Part shown: one piece after another, positions 7,749-18,852 of the stretch
How positions within the stretch are numbered: the stretch's first letter is position 1
Layout of the letters: the number at the start of each line of letters is the position of its first letter
Assembly: GCA_036873135.1 (NCBI GenBank)
Contig: JAPTYO010000008.1
Coordinates: forward strand, 39,316,819-39,380,818
DNA from: Clarkia xantiana subsp. parviflora
Lineage: Eukaryota > Streptophyta > Magnoliopsida > Myrtales > Onagraceae
Length of the DNA stretch: 64,000 nt
Direction of reading: 5' to 3'
Made by a program: the position numbers and the translations under genes
Notes under the pieces: model-generated
Told to the model about the DNA's origin: nothing
Seen by the model: the letters and a program-made list of their open reading frames with translations, nothing else
Databases searched by the model: none

Positions 7749-10715
7749 TCAAGTCTTGCCTTCGAGATCCTCTAACTTGTATGCATTGGGCGCTGGCATC
7801 CCCACGATCTTGTAGGGTCCTTCCCATTTTGGTGACAGCTTGTTGATCTGGTCTTGATGAACAAACTCATTCCTCCGCCAGACAAGTTCTCCTACGAAGA
7901 ATTGTCGGGACCTGACACGCCGATTGTAGTATCGGGCTGTTGCCAAACGCATTCGGGCCTGGACTTCATCAGCCTTCCACCTCTTTTCCTCGAGTAGGTC
8001 TAAGTCCAGACGTCTCATTTCCTCGTTTGTCAGAGGCTCGTAATATTTTGCGCGGTGGGACGCCACCGCTATCTCCACGGGAGCGACTGCCTCCGTGCCA
8101 TAAACCAGGCCAAACGGGGTTTCTCCTGTTGATTGCTTGGGTGTTGTTCGCACAGCCCATAGCACATTCTCGAGCTCATCCAGCCAATGGCCCTGCAAGG
8201 CATAGACTCTTTTCTTCAAGCCATCCATCACGACCTTATTGGCTGACTCTACCATGCCATTGGTCTGGGCGTGGCGGACTGAAGCGGTCCGATGCTCAAT
8301 GTTTAGTTCTTCCAGGTACTCCTTCAACTGAGCCCCATTGAACGGAGGGCCATTATCGCTAATCAACACTCGCGGGACCCCATACCGGGATATGATTTGA
8401 GTCTGAAGGAACTTGAGGATATGCTGCCCCGTCGTTCTAGCCAATGCTTTGGCCTCTATCCACTTTGAGAAGTAGTCGATAGCCACGAGTAAGTACTTGC
8501 ACTGACCTTTCGCTTGGGGAAGTGGTCCCACCAAGTCAATTCCCCATTGCGCAAAGGGCCATGCACTCCTGATGGGCATTAAGTCCGCGGCGGGAGCCAT
8601 GATATTTGGGGCGTACCTCTGGCATGCATCGCAGGATCGGACCATCGCGGTCGCTTCTTTGTTCATCGAGGGCCAATAGTAACCCAGGTTCAATGCCTTC
8701 CTCACCAGAGATCGGGCTCCCTCATGACAGGCCGCGACTCCTTCGTGTAGTTCCCTTAGGATTCGATTCGTGTCAGGCTCCGCTACGCATTTTAAGAAAG
8801 GTTTTACATACCCTTTTTTGTATAACTGGTTGTCCACCATCGCGTAGTTGTCTGCAATCCGACGCAATCTGACGGCTGCCACCTTATCATCGGGGAGTAC
8901 CCCCGTAGTTAGGTACGTGACCATCGGGGTCATCCAAGTGGGCTTCTCCTCTTCCTCCGATCCTGTCTCAATAGCACAGACCTCCACCGGGTCAATGTTT
9001 GATATGATCACCTTTTCTAGGAAATGCACCTTCCGATTCTCCTCGGGGGCCACTCCCAGGGCAAACTTGCTCAAGGCATCCGCTTCCGCGTTCTCTTCCC
9101 TCGGGATCGCCTCGATATCAAAGCTTTTGAAGCTTCCCTTCAAAGTATGCACCTCATGCAAATATTTCTTCATCGTCGGGCTTTTAGCCTCATAGTTCCC
9201 CTGAACTTGATTTACAACCAAGCTAGCATCGCATTTCACCTTTAAATAGTCGACCCCCGTACCCTTGGCAATCTTAAGGCCTGTGATGAGAGCCTCATAC
9301 TCCGCTTCGTTGTTGGTGGCTTTGAATGTCAACGCCAAGGCATATCGCAGGGGCTCGCCTCCACCGGGCGGTATCAATACGAATCCTGCCCCCGAGCCTT
9401 CTACACTCGATGAACCATCAGTGTACATCTCCCAGGTGTTCTCCTCATTTGGCTGTTCTGGCTGCTGTTCTGTTGTCGGAACTCCTTCCATGGTTGCCCC
9501 CTCTGCGGGACCCGTTACTTCCAGATCGGGTGCCGTAGACTCAGCTATAAAATCTGCCAACGCCTGGCCCTTAATAGCGGTCCTCGGAGCGAAATGAATG
9601 CGGAACTCAGTCAGCTCGATGGCCCACTTTACCAATCTCCCCGACGCCTCCGGTCGGTTCAAGTTCCTCAGGAAAGTACGAATCATCTCTCCCTCCGAGA
9701 TTTCTTCGTCAATCTCCGCAGCACTAGCAGTGAACCGCTGGTAATAGTATGCCAACGATTCATCGGACCTCTGCACCACCTGGGTTAAAGTCCTCACGCT
9801 CTTCAGAAGACGCCTTCGACCTTGATACTGCTTGATGAAGCGGTCATGCATATCGGCCCAGCAGGTGATGCTTCCTGGAGGGAGACTGAAGAACCAAGTC
9901 ATGGCCCTTTCTCCCAGGGTTATCGGGAACAATGAGCATATGAGGTCATCGTTCGATGTTCGTCCCATACAGGCCTGGACATGCCTCTGCACATGGCGAA
10001 CTGGGTCCCCCTCACCATCGTACTCCTTGATGGTCGGAATACCTAGCCCAGGTGGGGCTACGGTATCAATCAGCCGCGGCACGAAAGGATGGCTGGACCG
10101 ATCCCTCAGCTCCGATGTCATCTGCTTCAGATCTCCCATGCAGATGCTCACGATCTTAACCACCTGATCGGGGGTGATGGGGCCATTCAGGGGAATTGTC
10201 CTGTTTTGCACCGGTCCTGGGCCGTCGACCACAAACTTCTCCGGGTGTGCCGGCTCCTTGCCCTTGCTCCTGGGCAAAACCTCCTGAACCTCTGGGTCCA
10301 CCCTCGGCGGGGGTGGTGGTAATTCTTCTCGCGGAGGCAACTCCTCCGCCCTTCTGGCGGCCTCTCTTTTGTCCAGCAAGGCCTCCATGGCGGCCAAGAA
10401 CATGGGCATAGCCTCCGCTATTGCCTTGGCCAACTCCGAGTTTGAAGACGACCCTTCTTCCCTTCGCGGGACTCCTTCTCTGCCATGGCCCACCGGGTTT
10501 GGGGGAGCCTCCTCTTCCTCCCTACGCGGGACATCCTGCCTGTTCATCTCAGCGTCTCCGACTGAGACCTCATAGCCATCACCTTGCCCCCCTGTCTGGG
10601 AGAGAGCAGGGTTCTCACCTTGTTCCGCAACGCGTTCTGGCAACGGGGAGTTCACAGTTCCTGCGAGACGAGAACTGCCAGCCTGAACTTGCTTCTTCTT
10701 GCCACCACCGGCCAT
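7749..10715 (-). CDS. Fused gag-RNase H-integrase polyprotein of element D (protease and RT deleted)
   Basis: The frame is open from the primer-binding site. I chose the ATG at 10715-10713 (MAGGGKKKQ), giving 988 aa. Domain order: a Pro/Glu-rich N-terminus; gag core at about residues 225-375 (TIKEYDGEGD, DRFIKQYQGRR); an abrupt in-frame join to the RT-RNase H connection (VKWAIELTEF, IKGQALADFI); RNase H with YTDGSS, NNEAEYEA, KCDASLV and the AEADALSKF aspartate; the integrase H2C2 zinc domain (ACHEGAR, CDACQRY); and the catalytic core with GIDLVGPL, ISDNGPPF and VESANK, which supply D, D and E. Zinc knuckle, protease and the whole RT are absent. After GKT the stop comes early, and the usual ending LKKYH is readable in another frame just past it, so a small indel trimmed the C-terminus. 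Confidence 0.9.
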   Translation of the reverse strand: MAGGGKKKQVQAGSSRLAGTVNSPLPERVAEQGENPALSQTGGQGDGYEVSVGDAEMNRQDVPRREEEEAPPNPVGHGREGVPRREEGSSSNSELAKAIAEAMPMFLAAMEALLDKREAARRAEELPPREELPPPPPRVDPEVQEVLPRSKGKEPAHPEKFVVDGPGPVQNRTIPLNGPITPDQVVKIVSICMGDLKQMTSELRDRSSHPFVPRLIDTVAPPGLGIPTIKEYDGEGDPVRHVQRHVQACMGRTSNDDLICSLFPITLGERAMTWFFSLPPGSITCWADMHDRFIKQYQGRRRLLKSVRTLTQVVQRSDESLAYYYQRFTASAAEIDEEISEGEMIRTFLRNLNRPEASGRLVKWAIELTEFRIHFAPRTAIKGQALADFIAESTAPDLEVTGPAEGATMEGVPTTEQQPEQPNEENTWEMYTDGSSSVEGSGAGFVLIPPGGGEPLRYALALTFKATNNEAEYEALITGLKIAKGTGVDYLKVKCDASLVVNQVQGNYEAKSPTMKKYLHEVHTLKGSFKSFDIEAIPREENAEADALSKFALGVAPEENRKVHFLEKVIISNIDPVEVCAIETGSEEEEKPTWMTPMVTYLTTGVLPDDKVAAVRLRRIADNYAMVDNQLYKKGYVKPFLKCVAEPDTNRILRELHEGVAACHEGARSLVRKALNLGYYWPSMNKEATAMVRSCDACQRYAPNIMAPAADLMPIRSAWPFAQWGIDLVGPLPQAKGQCKYLLVAIDYFSKWIEAKALARTTGQHILKFLQTQIISRYGVPRVLISDNGPPFNGAQLKEYLEELNIEHRTASVRHAQTNGMVESANKVVMDGLKKRVYALQGHWLDELENVLWAVRTTPKQSTGETPFGLVYGTEAVAPVEIAVASHRAKYYEPLTNEEMRRLDLDLLEEKRWKADEVQARMRLATARYYNRRVRSRQFFVGELVWRRNEFVHQDQINKLSPKWEGPYKIVGMPAPNAYKLEDLEGKT

Positions 10716-10752
10716 TGATCTGGTAGAAGCTATTTTGGCTTTTCGTAAGCTT

Positions 10753-10769
10753 CCCACAGACGGCGCCAA
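10753..10769 (-). other. Primer-binding site of element D
   Basis: On the minus strand TTGGCGCCGTCTGTGGG directly follows the 5' LTR. The same site occurs in A (54159-54175). TTGGCGCC primer sites are usual for Tat-type Gypsy elements. Confidence 0.88.
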
Positions 10770-11533
10770 TGTTGGATCACGGGCGAAGCTCCATTACGTC
10801 CTTGACGGAATGCTTGGACTCCTGGGCTCCGCGTGGTCCTGCAAAAGGGGATGGCCTGGGTGGTGACTCAGAATCCCTCTCCGATGCTTAAATGAGTACG
10901 GTAATCAATGGGTGGTAAGCAAGAGTATATGTTCGTATCAGTGTGTAGGGTTTTTCTGAGGTAACCTCCTCCTTTATATAGAAGGAGGAGTTACCCAGTT
11001 ACCTGTTACTGCGCTTGGCAGTTATACCCATGATTCCGTGTATCTCGCCATGATTCCGTATATCTCGGCTGGGATTCCATATTTCTCGCCCCACGCTCCG
11101 CGTATCTTACCCGTACCTCCGCGTATCTCGGGCACGCCCTGCGTATCTCGGGGGAGATTATCTATATCTTAACCGTCCTCCTACTACTCTCATCCAGTAG
11201 GCGGGTTTTCTTGGTCTTATCCTCTGATTACAAGTCTCGACTACTGTCGGGGACTCCAGAGTTGTCTCATTCTAGATCACCACCCAGGACCTCCAGTCTC
11301 TACGGGACAGGTCCAGCCTCTGCGGGGCTTTATTATCGGGGCCTTTACTAAGGCATATCGGGGCCTACTCAGAGGCTTCTTATCGGGAGCGTTCAGCTCA
11401 TACGTCGGGACCGCTGAAGTCGGGACCCTTCGTGTTGGGCCTCTGGGCCTTCAAGGCTTTTCGCGAGGCCCACTGGACCTACTCGCCGTCCAGTGGCTGT
11501 TAACGGGGCTAACGATTACATCGGAACCCATCA
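10770..11533 (-). repeat. 5' LTR of element D
   Basis: It is 764 bp, nearly identical to 2630-3393. Visible differences include CCATT/CCGTT near 10792, GACTC/GACCC near 10866 and a T/G near 11310. The TATA element lies at about 10973-10980 in the loop of a 9-bp inverted repeat. Confidence 0.93.
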
Positions 11534-13602
11534 AGTCGGATCCTCTATCGTTGTTCTTTTGTAAAATTAAGGATAGGTTGAGAGAAGTGGTAGGGGAGGA
11601 AGATGAAGATATGATTCGTTTCTTCTGTAATTTAAAACGGGGATACATTCGTCTTTTTCCTTCTTCACGTGAGTAGCTTGCAGAGCCAAGATGGAAAAAT
11701 TGGAAAGAAAATCCTATGTTTGCAAAGTCTGTTCAAGTCGGGTCTCGTTACCAAAAACCCGTTAAATTTATTAGATGGAGAACCTAAACTCAACCTAACT
11801 AAAATCTAGGATACTTATTAGCAATAATTTAAATCCGGAATACCTAATCACAACGTGGGGTAAATTTGGTACTGTAAATAGGTTCTCAACCCTATGTTTA
11901 GAGTCGTATAACTCTCCCAAAACGGTGGTTGTAGGACCTGACTATTTGATCATGTTGCTAGTTTAACAAAGCACTTTATGTTTCTGAAAAATAATTTTAA
12001 AACGAAATTCTATTTTGAAACATCAACAGAAAAAACAAGATCATGTCTGACGCCTTCCTTCCCCGTACAAGTGAGGTAAGATTTTTTTTTTTCCGAAGGC
12101 TAATTTTAGAAGGGCGGATCTATGAAGGGACCAGTGGGGAAAATGCCCCCGCTGAACTTCACTGATTTTGTTAGGTCTATATAGGATGTGAAGAAGTTTT
12201 GATATTTGCCCCCTCTGAATTTTGATAATTTTGGACTATTTGCCCCTCCAAAAAGATATATGTTCAGTTCTTAATCTAAAGTACAGATTTGTCTAGTTTG
12301 TGCAATTCATGCATGTGAGATTGAATATGAGAAAAAAATAAAGTTGTAGTTCTGTATATAAACGGAGGGAAAGAGGAAAGAAGAAGAAAGAAGATGGAAG
12401 AGAGAGACGGGGGAAGAAGGAAGAAGACCAATAAGAGAGACTGTAAAAAAAGTTAATTTTTTTCCTTATAAGCATTTAATCAGTTGTCCTCCTATTGGGA
12501 AAGATGCAAAAAAAATCTTTATAATTAAAAATCTGAAATTGTCAAATGATTTTTGTTTAGCCAATTTCAAATAATTCACAAATTTATAAGTACTAATATT
12601 TATTGCTACAATAAAAAATTGATGATCTTTAATATATATATATATACTCACAACAAAATAAAATATATCCATTTTAATTAGTCTAACGTATTTTAGTCCA
12701 AATTATTTTGTTTTCTCCAAGAAGTTAAGAAAATTCTTTTTTTTTCTAACGTATTTTTCTCTAAATTCTATATCATATCCATGATAAGTATTTCCTAATA
12801 ATTAAAATAATAGGGTTTAATATATTTTCTTTATATATGAAAAACATAACAAATATTTAGATGAGTGAATTGATAAAAAAAAATTTAAGAATGTTAAGAA
12901 TTATAAAATTAAGCAAATATATTATAGAAAAGTTTAGAAAGTTATAGGCTATTTTTTATAACATAGATAACATTACCAATAACTTCACGAAATATTAGAA
13001 ACAATTGGTAATATCTATTTTTATATTATTATTATCTATTTCAGTTAGAAATACTTTTTGTAGAAATATGTAGAAAGAATCAAATACAAAAATCCTTCAA
13101 CAAATGACTAAAAATATATTATCTTACTTATTATATCATAATTATTTATATATATATATATATTTCTTTGAAGTTAATATATTTTTGCTTCCATTGGATT
13201 TTTTTTTCTGTATCCGTTCCTGAGAACAGGTCGGTATTATGCTAGCTTCACGTTTAGATTAATTCTCACTTGTACCGGGCCAATAGATGAATTCTCAAAC
13301 GCACCGGATCAGTCCATCATAAATGTTAAAATTCTGAAAATGAATAATTCTACTACAAAAGGTCCAACCGCATCTGTTACTACTTCTCCAATAAAGGCCA
13401 AAATGGGAACATAACATATTTTTTAACTACCAAGTTAGGAGGAAGAGATGCTCCGTGGTGAATTTTTTGCCAAAATGCTACACGGTAGTTAGTTATTGGC
13501 TGACTTTCTTGACGTTCCACGAAAATGGATGCCCTTATCTGAGTTGTGCCCTCCCTCCCTCCCCTTCATATGCACTTATTAAAGTTGCTTCTAAAAAAAA
13601 AA
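11534..13602. other. AT-rich intergenic DNA without a recognisable gene
   Basis: Bases 11534-11700 continue the DNA interrupted by element D. Bases 12460-13190 are very AT-rich with TA microsatellites at about 12635-12647 and 13147-13163. No conserved protein motif was found in any frame. The only hint of a known element is the segment at 12112-12270. Confidence 0.6.
12112..12270. mobile_element. Possible end fragment of a hAT (Tip100-like) transposon
   Basis: The segment starts GGGCGGATCTATGAAGGG and contains AATGCCCCC, TTGCCCCCTCTGAATTTT and TTTGCCCCTCC. This composition is typical of the subterminal region of plant Tip100-like hAT elements. No partner end or target duplication was found. 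Confidence 0.3.
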
Positions 13603-14273
13603 TTAAGAGTCCACTTTATTTCACATGTTTTTATAAAATCATTGATGGTTTATTTTATATCACATGTTTGTACGAAATTCACTGTTTATATCATATATTT
13701 TTTTTTGTACCAATTTAGTACCAAACGTTTCCATTTTGTACCGTTTTCATACCTTCATTAAAATTCCGTCAATTTTGGCCGTTAAAAGTCACGTGCCGTG
13801 CACGTGAGTGACCCTAAACTTTTAATTTTTATAAATTTAGTCCTAATACATTCCTAACTTTTAATTTATTCAATTTAGTCATAAAATTTCAATATCGAAA
13901 CTTTGACCCAAATTGACCTAGCCCCAATTGAGTTCAATTGGACTCAATTGGGGCTAGGTTCCAATTGACTTAGTCAGACCTAGCAAGAGGTCAATTTGGG
14001 TCAAGCGTTTGGTATTGAAATTTTAGGACTAAATTGAACAAATTAAAAGTTAGGAATGTATTAAAGGGACTAAATTGAACAAAATTAAAAGTTTAATTTT
14101 AGGACTAAATTGAGCAAATTAAAACTTAGGAATGCACTAAAAGGACTAAATTGAACAAAATCACAAGTTTAAGTCATTCACGTGCACAACAAGTGACTTT
14201 TAACGACCAAAATAGATTGAACTTTAACGGAGGTATGAAAACGGTACAAAATGAAAATATTTGGTACTAAATT
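13603..14273. mobile_element. Left part of a foldback (MITE-like) element split by element E
   Basis: The element starts TTAAGAGTCCACTT and its right end, read inward, is TTAAGGGCCTACTT (25044). The inverted repeats run inward for several hundred bases: GTACCAATTTAGTACC and GTACCGTTTTCATACCT near 13710-13755 are mirrored near 14235-14268. The centre (13920-13970) is a palindrome built on CCCCAATTGAGT. No transposase is encoded. The flanks are poly-A, so the target duplication cannot be read. Confidence 0.75.
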
Positions 14274-15193
14274 TGTTGTGTCCTGCTTAAACTGGGTCGG
14301 ATGGACGCGTCTGTCTGATTGGGTTGTTCGGGTTTTTGGGCTGACACCCTTCGCCTGGAAGAGGTATTCGCCTAATGCCGATGACGAGTGTTCGGTTTTA
14401 ACGCTGTGTCTCAGGAAATGTCTGTGTCTCAGGAAAAGTCTGTGTCTCAGGAAATGTCTGTGTCTCGGGAAAAGTCTGTGTCTCAGGAAACGGCTGTCTG
14501 GGCACAAGTCTTAGCGTCACGGCACAACTTACTCTTATTTCTCTTCCACACCTTAGTTGCGGGGCCCGTTCCTGCACAAAGGGCCAGTACTAGCACGGAG
14601 AGGGGGGGGGGGGGTGGTGCTAGTGGAGCCCTCTCCGATGCTTAAGTCACGATTGGGCTAAAGCGAGAAAAATAACTCTAGAGAGAGAAAATATTCTAGA
14701 GAGAAGTCAGAGCTCAAAATGCCAAAGTTTGCAAATGAGAGGATGTGTGAAAATGGGTGGCCAAGGTCTCCTATTTATAGGCTACCTTGGGACCGGACCC
14801 GGTTTTTAAGCGGTTTGATGACGGTTCAAAGGCAAGCAGTAACCGTCATCAATATTGGCAATGCGCGAACTCGACTTCTCTACGCGTAACGGTAATCGGG
14901 GGTACGCGTAATACCCACAGAGCAATCCGGACCTCGTCGAATTTAAGCAATTCGGCGAGGTCCGGATTGCCGCAACCCGGCCGTCTGGGTTGCTGCAATC
15001 TGGATGTCCGGATTGCAAGCAAACCGGACCTCCTGATTTCTTAGGCAATCCGTAGGTCCGGTCCGGACGCGTGTACCGCGCTTCCGGACCGTTTTGACCC
15101 TTAGGAGACGTTTTCTAAACTGTAATGTGATTTTTGACGTGTTTACGAGGCCCGAAATATAAATACGAACCCGAATTAGACACATATCCATCA
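14274..15193 (-). repeat. 3' LTR of element E
   Basis: Plus-strand ends are TGTTGTGTCC and ATCCATCA. It contains short tandem repeats of TGTCTCAGGAAA (14404-14495) and a G run at about 14602-14614 inside the hairpin ACTAGCAC/GTGCTAGT. The TATA element lies between CCAAGGT and ACCTTGG (14761-14790), and there is a strong inverted repeat around GCAATCCGGACCTCG at 14920-14970. Confidence 0.92.
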
Positions 15194-15202
15194 CTTGCCC
15201 CC

Positions 15203-15237
15203 GAGTCAAGTAACGGTTCAAAACCTTTTCTTGACTC
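15203..15237 (-). other. Hairpin beside the polypurine tract of element E
   Basis: GAGTCAAG (15203-15210) pairs perfectly with CTTGACTC (15230-15237) over 8 bp with a 19-nt loop, right next to the purine tract (plus-strand CTTGCCCCC) and the LTR. Confidence 0.75.
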
Positions 15238-17390
15238 TATTTTAAGTTAGGATACATGTCCAATTTGAGCTTGACGCTAACCTTCCGGTTTTGATCAACG
15301 GTTGGACGCAGAAGTCTTGATTTCGTCCGTCCCTTGATTTTTGACCGAGTGACTTTATTTCCTGTCATCACGGTTAGTGCAATAGAGAATGCGTGTATAT
15401 AACGTGCAAACATGATAACCGCTAGGGATATAAGCGATTAGTAATATGTCATGCGGACATGCTATTTATCAACATGCATGTACGAGTAACGGTCATGGCA
15501 AGAACGTAATTACGTGATGCTAGAAATATAATCCATATACCCTAAAATGACTTAGAGATTAATAAATCATGAATCATGCGAGTAGAGATAAATAGTTAGA
15601 AGAGGGTGGAGTATACCGTAAGCACTTAGGCGTGGGTGTAGATTAATTACTCCTTCGATCCTTATCATCAAGGAATCTTTTGAGATATGTGATTACACTA
15701 ATCCCCAATCATTCTTCCAGCTTTTTGGGAATTCATTCTTCATCCTTCTTTGCAGGTAATTGCTCCACCATTTCTAGAAACCATTTGCTTGTTCATAGTT
15801 TCTTCACTGTCGTAAACTTTAGGTGCATCCCAAAAGTTACGTGTTTGATTCTTGGCTTGTTTTCAGAAATTGACACCACCAATCGACTCAGAACACCGCG
15901 AGGATTCCGGCGCCGCCTTCAGAATCGTCAGCCGATGCAGGACGCGCCCTCACGCGCCGTCGCTTCGCCGGCGCGTGTAACCCACGCGCCGCCTTCCCGT
16001 GCTTCGTTCGCCGCGGTCTTTACCTTTCTGAAATTGTCTCGACGAGTGGAGTCCATTGTGATACTTTTTGTCACATTTTGAGGTAGTCTGAAAATTCGAT
16101 TTTACAGAACAGCTTCGTCTTGATTTTTGGATGTTGCCATGTTGTTGTTCCTTTGAACTATTTGTCGTTGTTGTTGCATAGAGTTGCTCATTGGTGTTCG
16201 TATGTTGAAAATTGCTGGTTGGTTGTTGTTGCTATTGTCGTTAGCTCGTGCCTTAGACAATTTTTTACCTCCGTGCATCGTCGTGGTAAAATTTCACCAT
16301 TTTGGTATATTGCCCCCATGCCTTCGCGTAACGGTCTTTTGATCGGTACGTGTTGATTTTTCCTTAACGTGTTTGTTGGTTGCCGAAAGTTGCTAAACGT
16401 CTTTGGGAGTAGTCGTTTGTTGTCTTGATGTCTTGGAAAAATATTTTTCCTAAGTGTTGTCGCGTTTGCTCTTCGCGGTTCGTCACGTTAGTCGCACCGC
16501 TTGCATGGTGGTTTCTTGGGACGTTGGCCACTTTTATTGCACGCATTAACTTTGTTATGCGCGTTGGCGGTTGTTGATTGCTGACATGGTGGAACACTTA
16601 GAAAATATCCTTGATGGTCAACATCCCGTCAAGTGTCAACATAGATTTCGTCGTATGAGCTTTGTTGATGAGCGTCGTAGGAATGCTTAGGAGGCATAAC
16701 TACTTGTTGTATGCAATCCATCTTTGTTGACATGTATACGTACATGGAAACACTTAGAAAATATTCTTCCCTTGTCGACATGTATGTACGTACACGGAAA
16801 CACTTAGAAAATATTTTCTTCTTGTCGACATGCATCCTTGTCGACATGTATGTACGTTCATGGAAACATTTAGAAAATATTTTCTCCTTGTCGACATGCA
16901 TCCTTGTCGACATGTATGAATGTACACGTATGTGCGAACTTGCCCCCGCACTTAGAATCTTTTCACCATCCCTAGCTATGTACGCTGTATCCATATGCTT
17001 GATGCGAAAGGTTATATGCCAACTCCTGATAATATGCTGACACATAGTAACATGCTGACAGCTTGCAATATGCTGACTGTCATCCTGAGCAAAACACTTA
17101 GAAAATATTCCACCCTTGTAATCTTGTATGCTGCGAGTATGAGCTCGATGTTGTCATGCAATGTTAATGTGTTGAAGAGGTTGCCCCCCTTGCATGATGC
17201 TTGTTTCTTGTTGCGCGAAGACTAACGAGTCTCATACGTACATAGTTGTCTCACATGGAGCGTCCGTTGCATAAATGTTTGCATAAGTGTTGATGCGTGT
17301 TTACGCACTGACTGGATTGTTGGTTGCATTTTCCAGGATATCAGATCTTGCTGTCTTCTTGTCAGGATTAATCTTCCCACGGCTGTTGCC
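15238..17390 (+). other. Element E internal region upstream of the antisense gene; no confident gene
   Basis: A GC-rich patch at 15890-16030 and short open stretches are present, but no protein family motif was recognised. The N-terminal domain seen in the D antisense gene was not found, so it is deleted or eroded. Bases 16728-16925 hold about six copies of TTGTCGACATG with spacers containing ACACTTAGAAAATATT. By position it may hold the promoter and leader of the antisense gene. Confidence 0.5.
16728..16925 (+). repeat. Short tandem repeats with core TTGTCGACATG
   Basis: Several copies of TTGTCGACATGTATG alternate with GGAAACACTTAGAAAATAT. The period is irregular, roughly 55-60 bp for the larger unit. 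Confidence 0.75.
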
Positions 17391-17623
17391 ATGAGCAAGT
17401 CCACTATCTCCATCCTGCGAGTAAATTTGATGGAAAAATCTTGTCTTTGCAGAGGGCAGCCGCTCGCAGGATTGCTTTTAACGGAAGGATTGTTCCATCT
17501 CTTGTTCCTGGAGCATCGGCGGCTTCCGGGCATGGAAAAGGTAAACAGTTTGGATAGCAGTCTTCCTTGTATACTGTCTTAGTTTAGTTGTATTTTGATT
17601 GTAGCTTTGTGTGCTCTTTGCAG

Positions 17624-18852
17624 GTCGTAAGACGCTTGTTACTGATCGCGTCGTCGACACTCCTGATTCTGCCAAATGGTCCGCCGCTGGGACGCGTCCT
17701 TCGAGCAGTTCGAAGCGCCCGAAGATTACTATGACTGTTCCTACTCCTTCCTGCCATAAAGAGAAGGAAGTTGACGGATGCAAGGATGCGCTGCCTGCCC
17801 CCCGCTCGAAGGAGCGGCCCGAGGTGGAACGTGCTCTTCCTTCTGGTATGAGCTGAACACTTGTCTGTGTGCTTTTGTGCGCTTTGTTTTTGGTTTATGC
17901 ATAACTCTTAATTGGTTTCCATGTAGTGCTCCCGCCACTTGGACGTGCAGATCTGCTTCGTCCTTTAGAAGGTGATATTTCGGTTGGTAAGTGGATCCCG
18001 TATATGACAGGTGATTTCACTTTCCCAAAGAGTTCCCGGCTTAGCATGCCAGAAGTTGGTGTGCGTGTTCTTCATCGATCCGTTCCTCCTGGTGATCGAC
18101 TTGTTCGGTCATCGAGCGACGAAGAGTCGCGAACCTTTGTTGAGAGATCACTATCTGGATTCACACCAGTAAGTGTCTTTCTTTGTTTTGTTATGCTCAT
18201 TGTTTCTGAACATGTATGCTTATTGTCTTGATGTTTTCAGGTTGTTTCTGACATGGTGCACATGGCCCCCTTCACGTTGGAACTTGTCCAGGAGAAGCGT
18301 GCTATCGCCGATAAGGTTGCCGTTGTGTCCGACGAGCTTAAGGAAGGTAAGGATGAAGTGTGCCGTCTTTCTTTGAAGATGACGGATTTTGATGCCCGTT
18401 ATGATTCTGATAATGCCCGCCTTGTTCAGCATGAAGCTGAGAATGTTGCTATTGAGAAGGCGATTTCTGACAATGCAGGCGACCACAAGGTTGCTTGTCG
18501 GAAGGTGCGCGAAGAGGCAATGAAGGCCGGCATTGAGGAGGGACTTGGAAAGTTCCCTACTACTCCTGAGTTTGACAGCGCGGTTACGGTTGCTGCTACG
18601 GCGAAGGCCGCTCCTATGCTTAGCGAGTTTGCTGAAGACTTTGTTCGTAGGGTGAGCATTCTTGCTCCCGGCTTTCCCTTTAACAGGTTAGGGCCATATG
18701 CAGAGTTTGCGGTTGGGCACGTTGCCGAGCTCCGTCGTTTGGATGCTGCAGCAGCTCAGCTTGCCTTTTTGTTTGGAGAAGACGGTGGTGACACTAATGT
18801 GCAACTTCTGCCTGTTCCACCCAGTCCTGTCAGAGATGATGGCGCTCTTTGA
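17624..18852 (+). pseudogene. Partial spliced antisense gene of element E (coiled-coil protein)
   Basis: Three exons can be joined. Exon 17624-17845 (Ser/Lys-rich) is followed by a GT-AG intron 17846-17926 in phase 1. Exon 17927-18168 has MPEVGVRVLHRSVPPGDRLV and is followed by intron 18169-18240 in phase 0. The final exon 18241-18852 is a coiled coil with LVQEKRAIADKVAVV and CRKVREEAMKAGIEEG, ending TGA at 18850-18852. The phase-0 intron sits just before the coiled coil, as in element D, and the preceding segment aligns loosely with the D protein (SVPPGDRLV against SIPPSLKKP). An upstream ATG at 17391 can reach this frame only through a 34-nt intron, which is not believable, so the N-terminal part is probably lost. 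Confidence 0.6.

Larger units (their letters stand above)
2630..11533 (-). mobile_element. Complete Ty3/Gypsy element D (Tat type), defective for protease and RT
   Basis: Two 764-bp LTRs bound the element, and the 5-bp duplication AGTCG occurs at 2625-2629 and 11534-11538. I counted about three differences between the LTRs, so the insertion is young. In element orientation the order is 5' LTR, primer site, fused gag-RNase H-integrase frame, tandem repeats, an antisense spliced gene, polypurine tract, 3' LTR. Extra antisense genes downstream of pol are known for Tat-lineage elements such as Grande and RIRE2. Protease and RT are missing, so movement would need enzymes supplied in trans. Confidence 0.93.

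Noticed and set aside
17391..17460. Start of the E antisense gene at ATG 17391
   Set aside because: It requires a 34-nt intron, and the encoded N-terminus does not match that of D.
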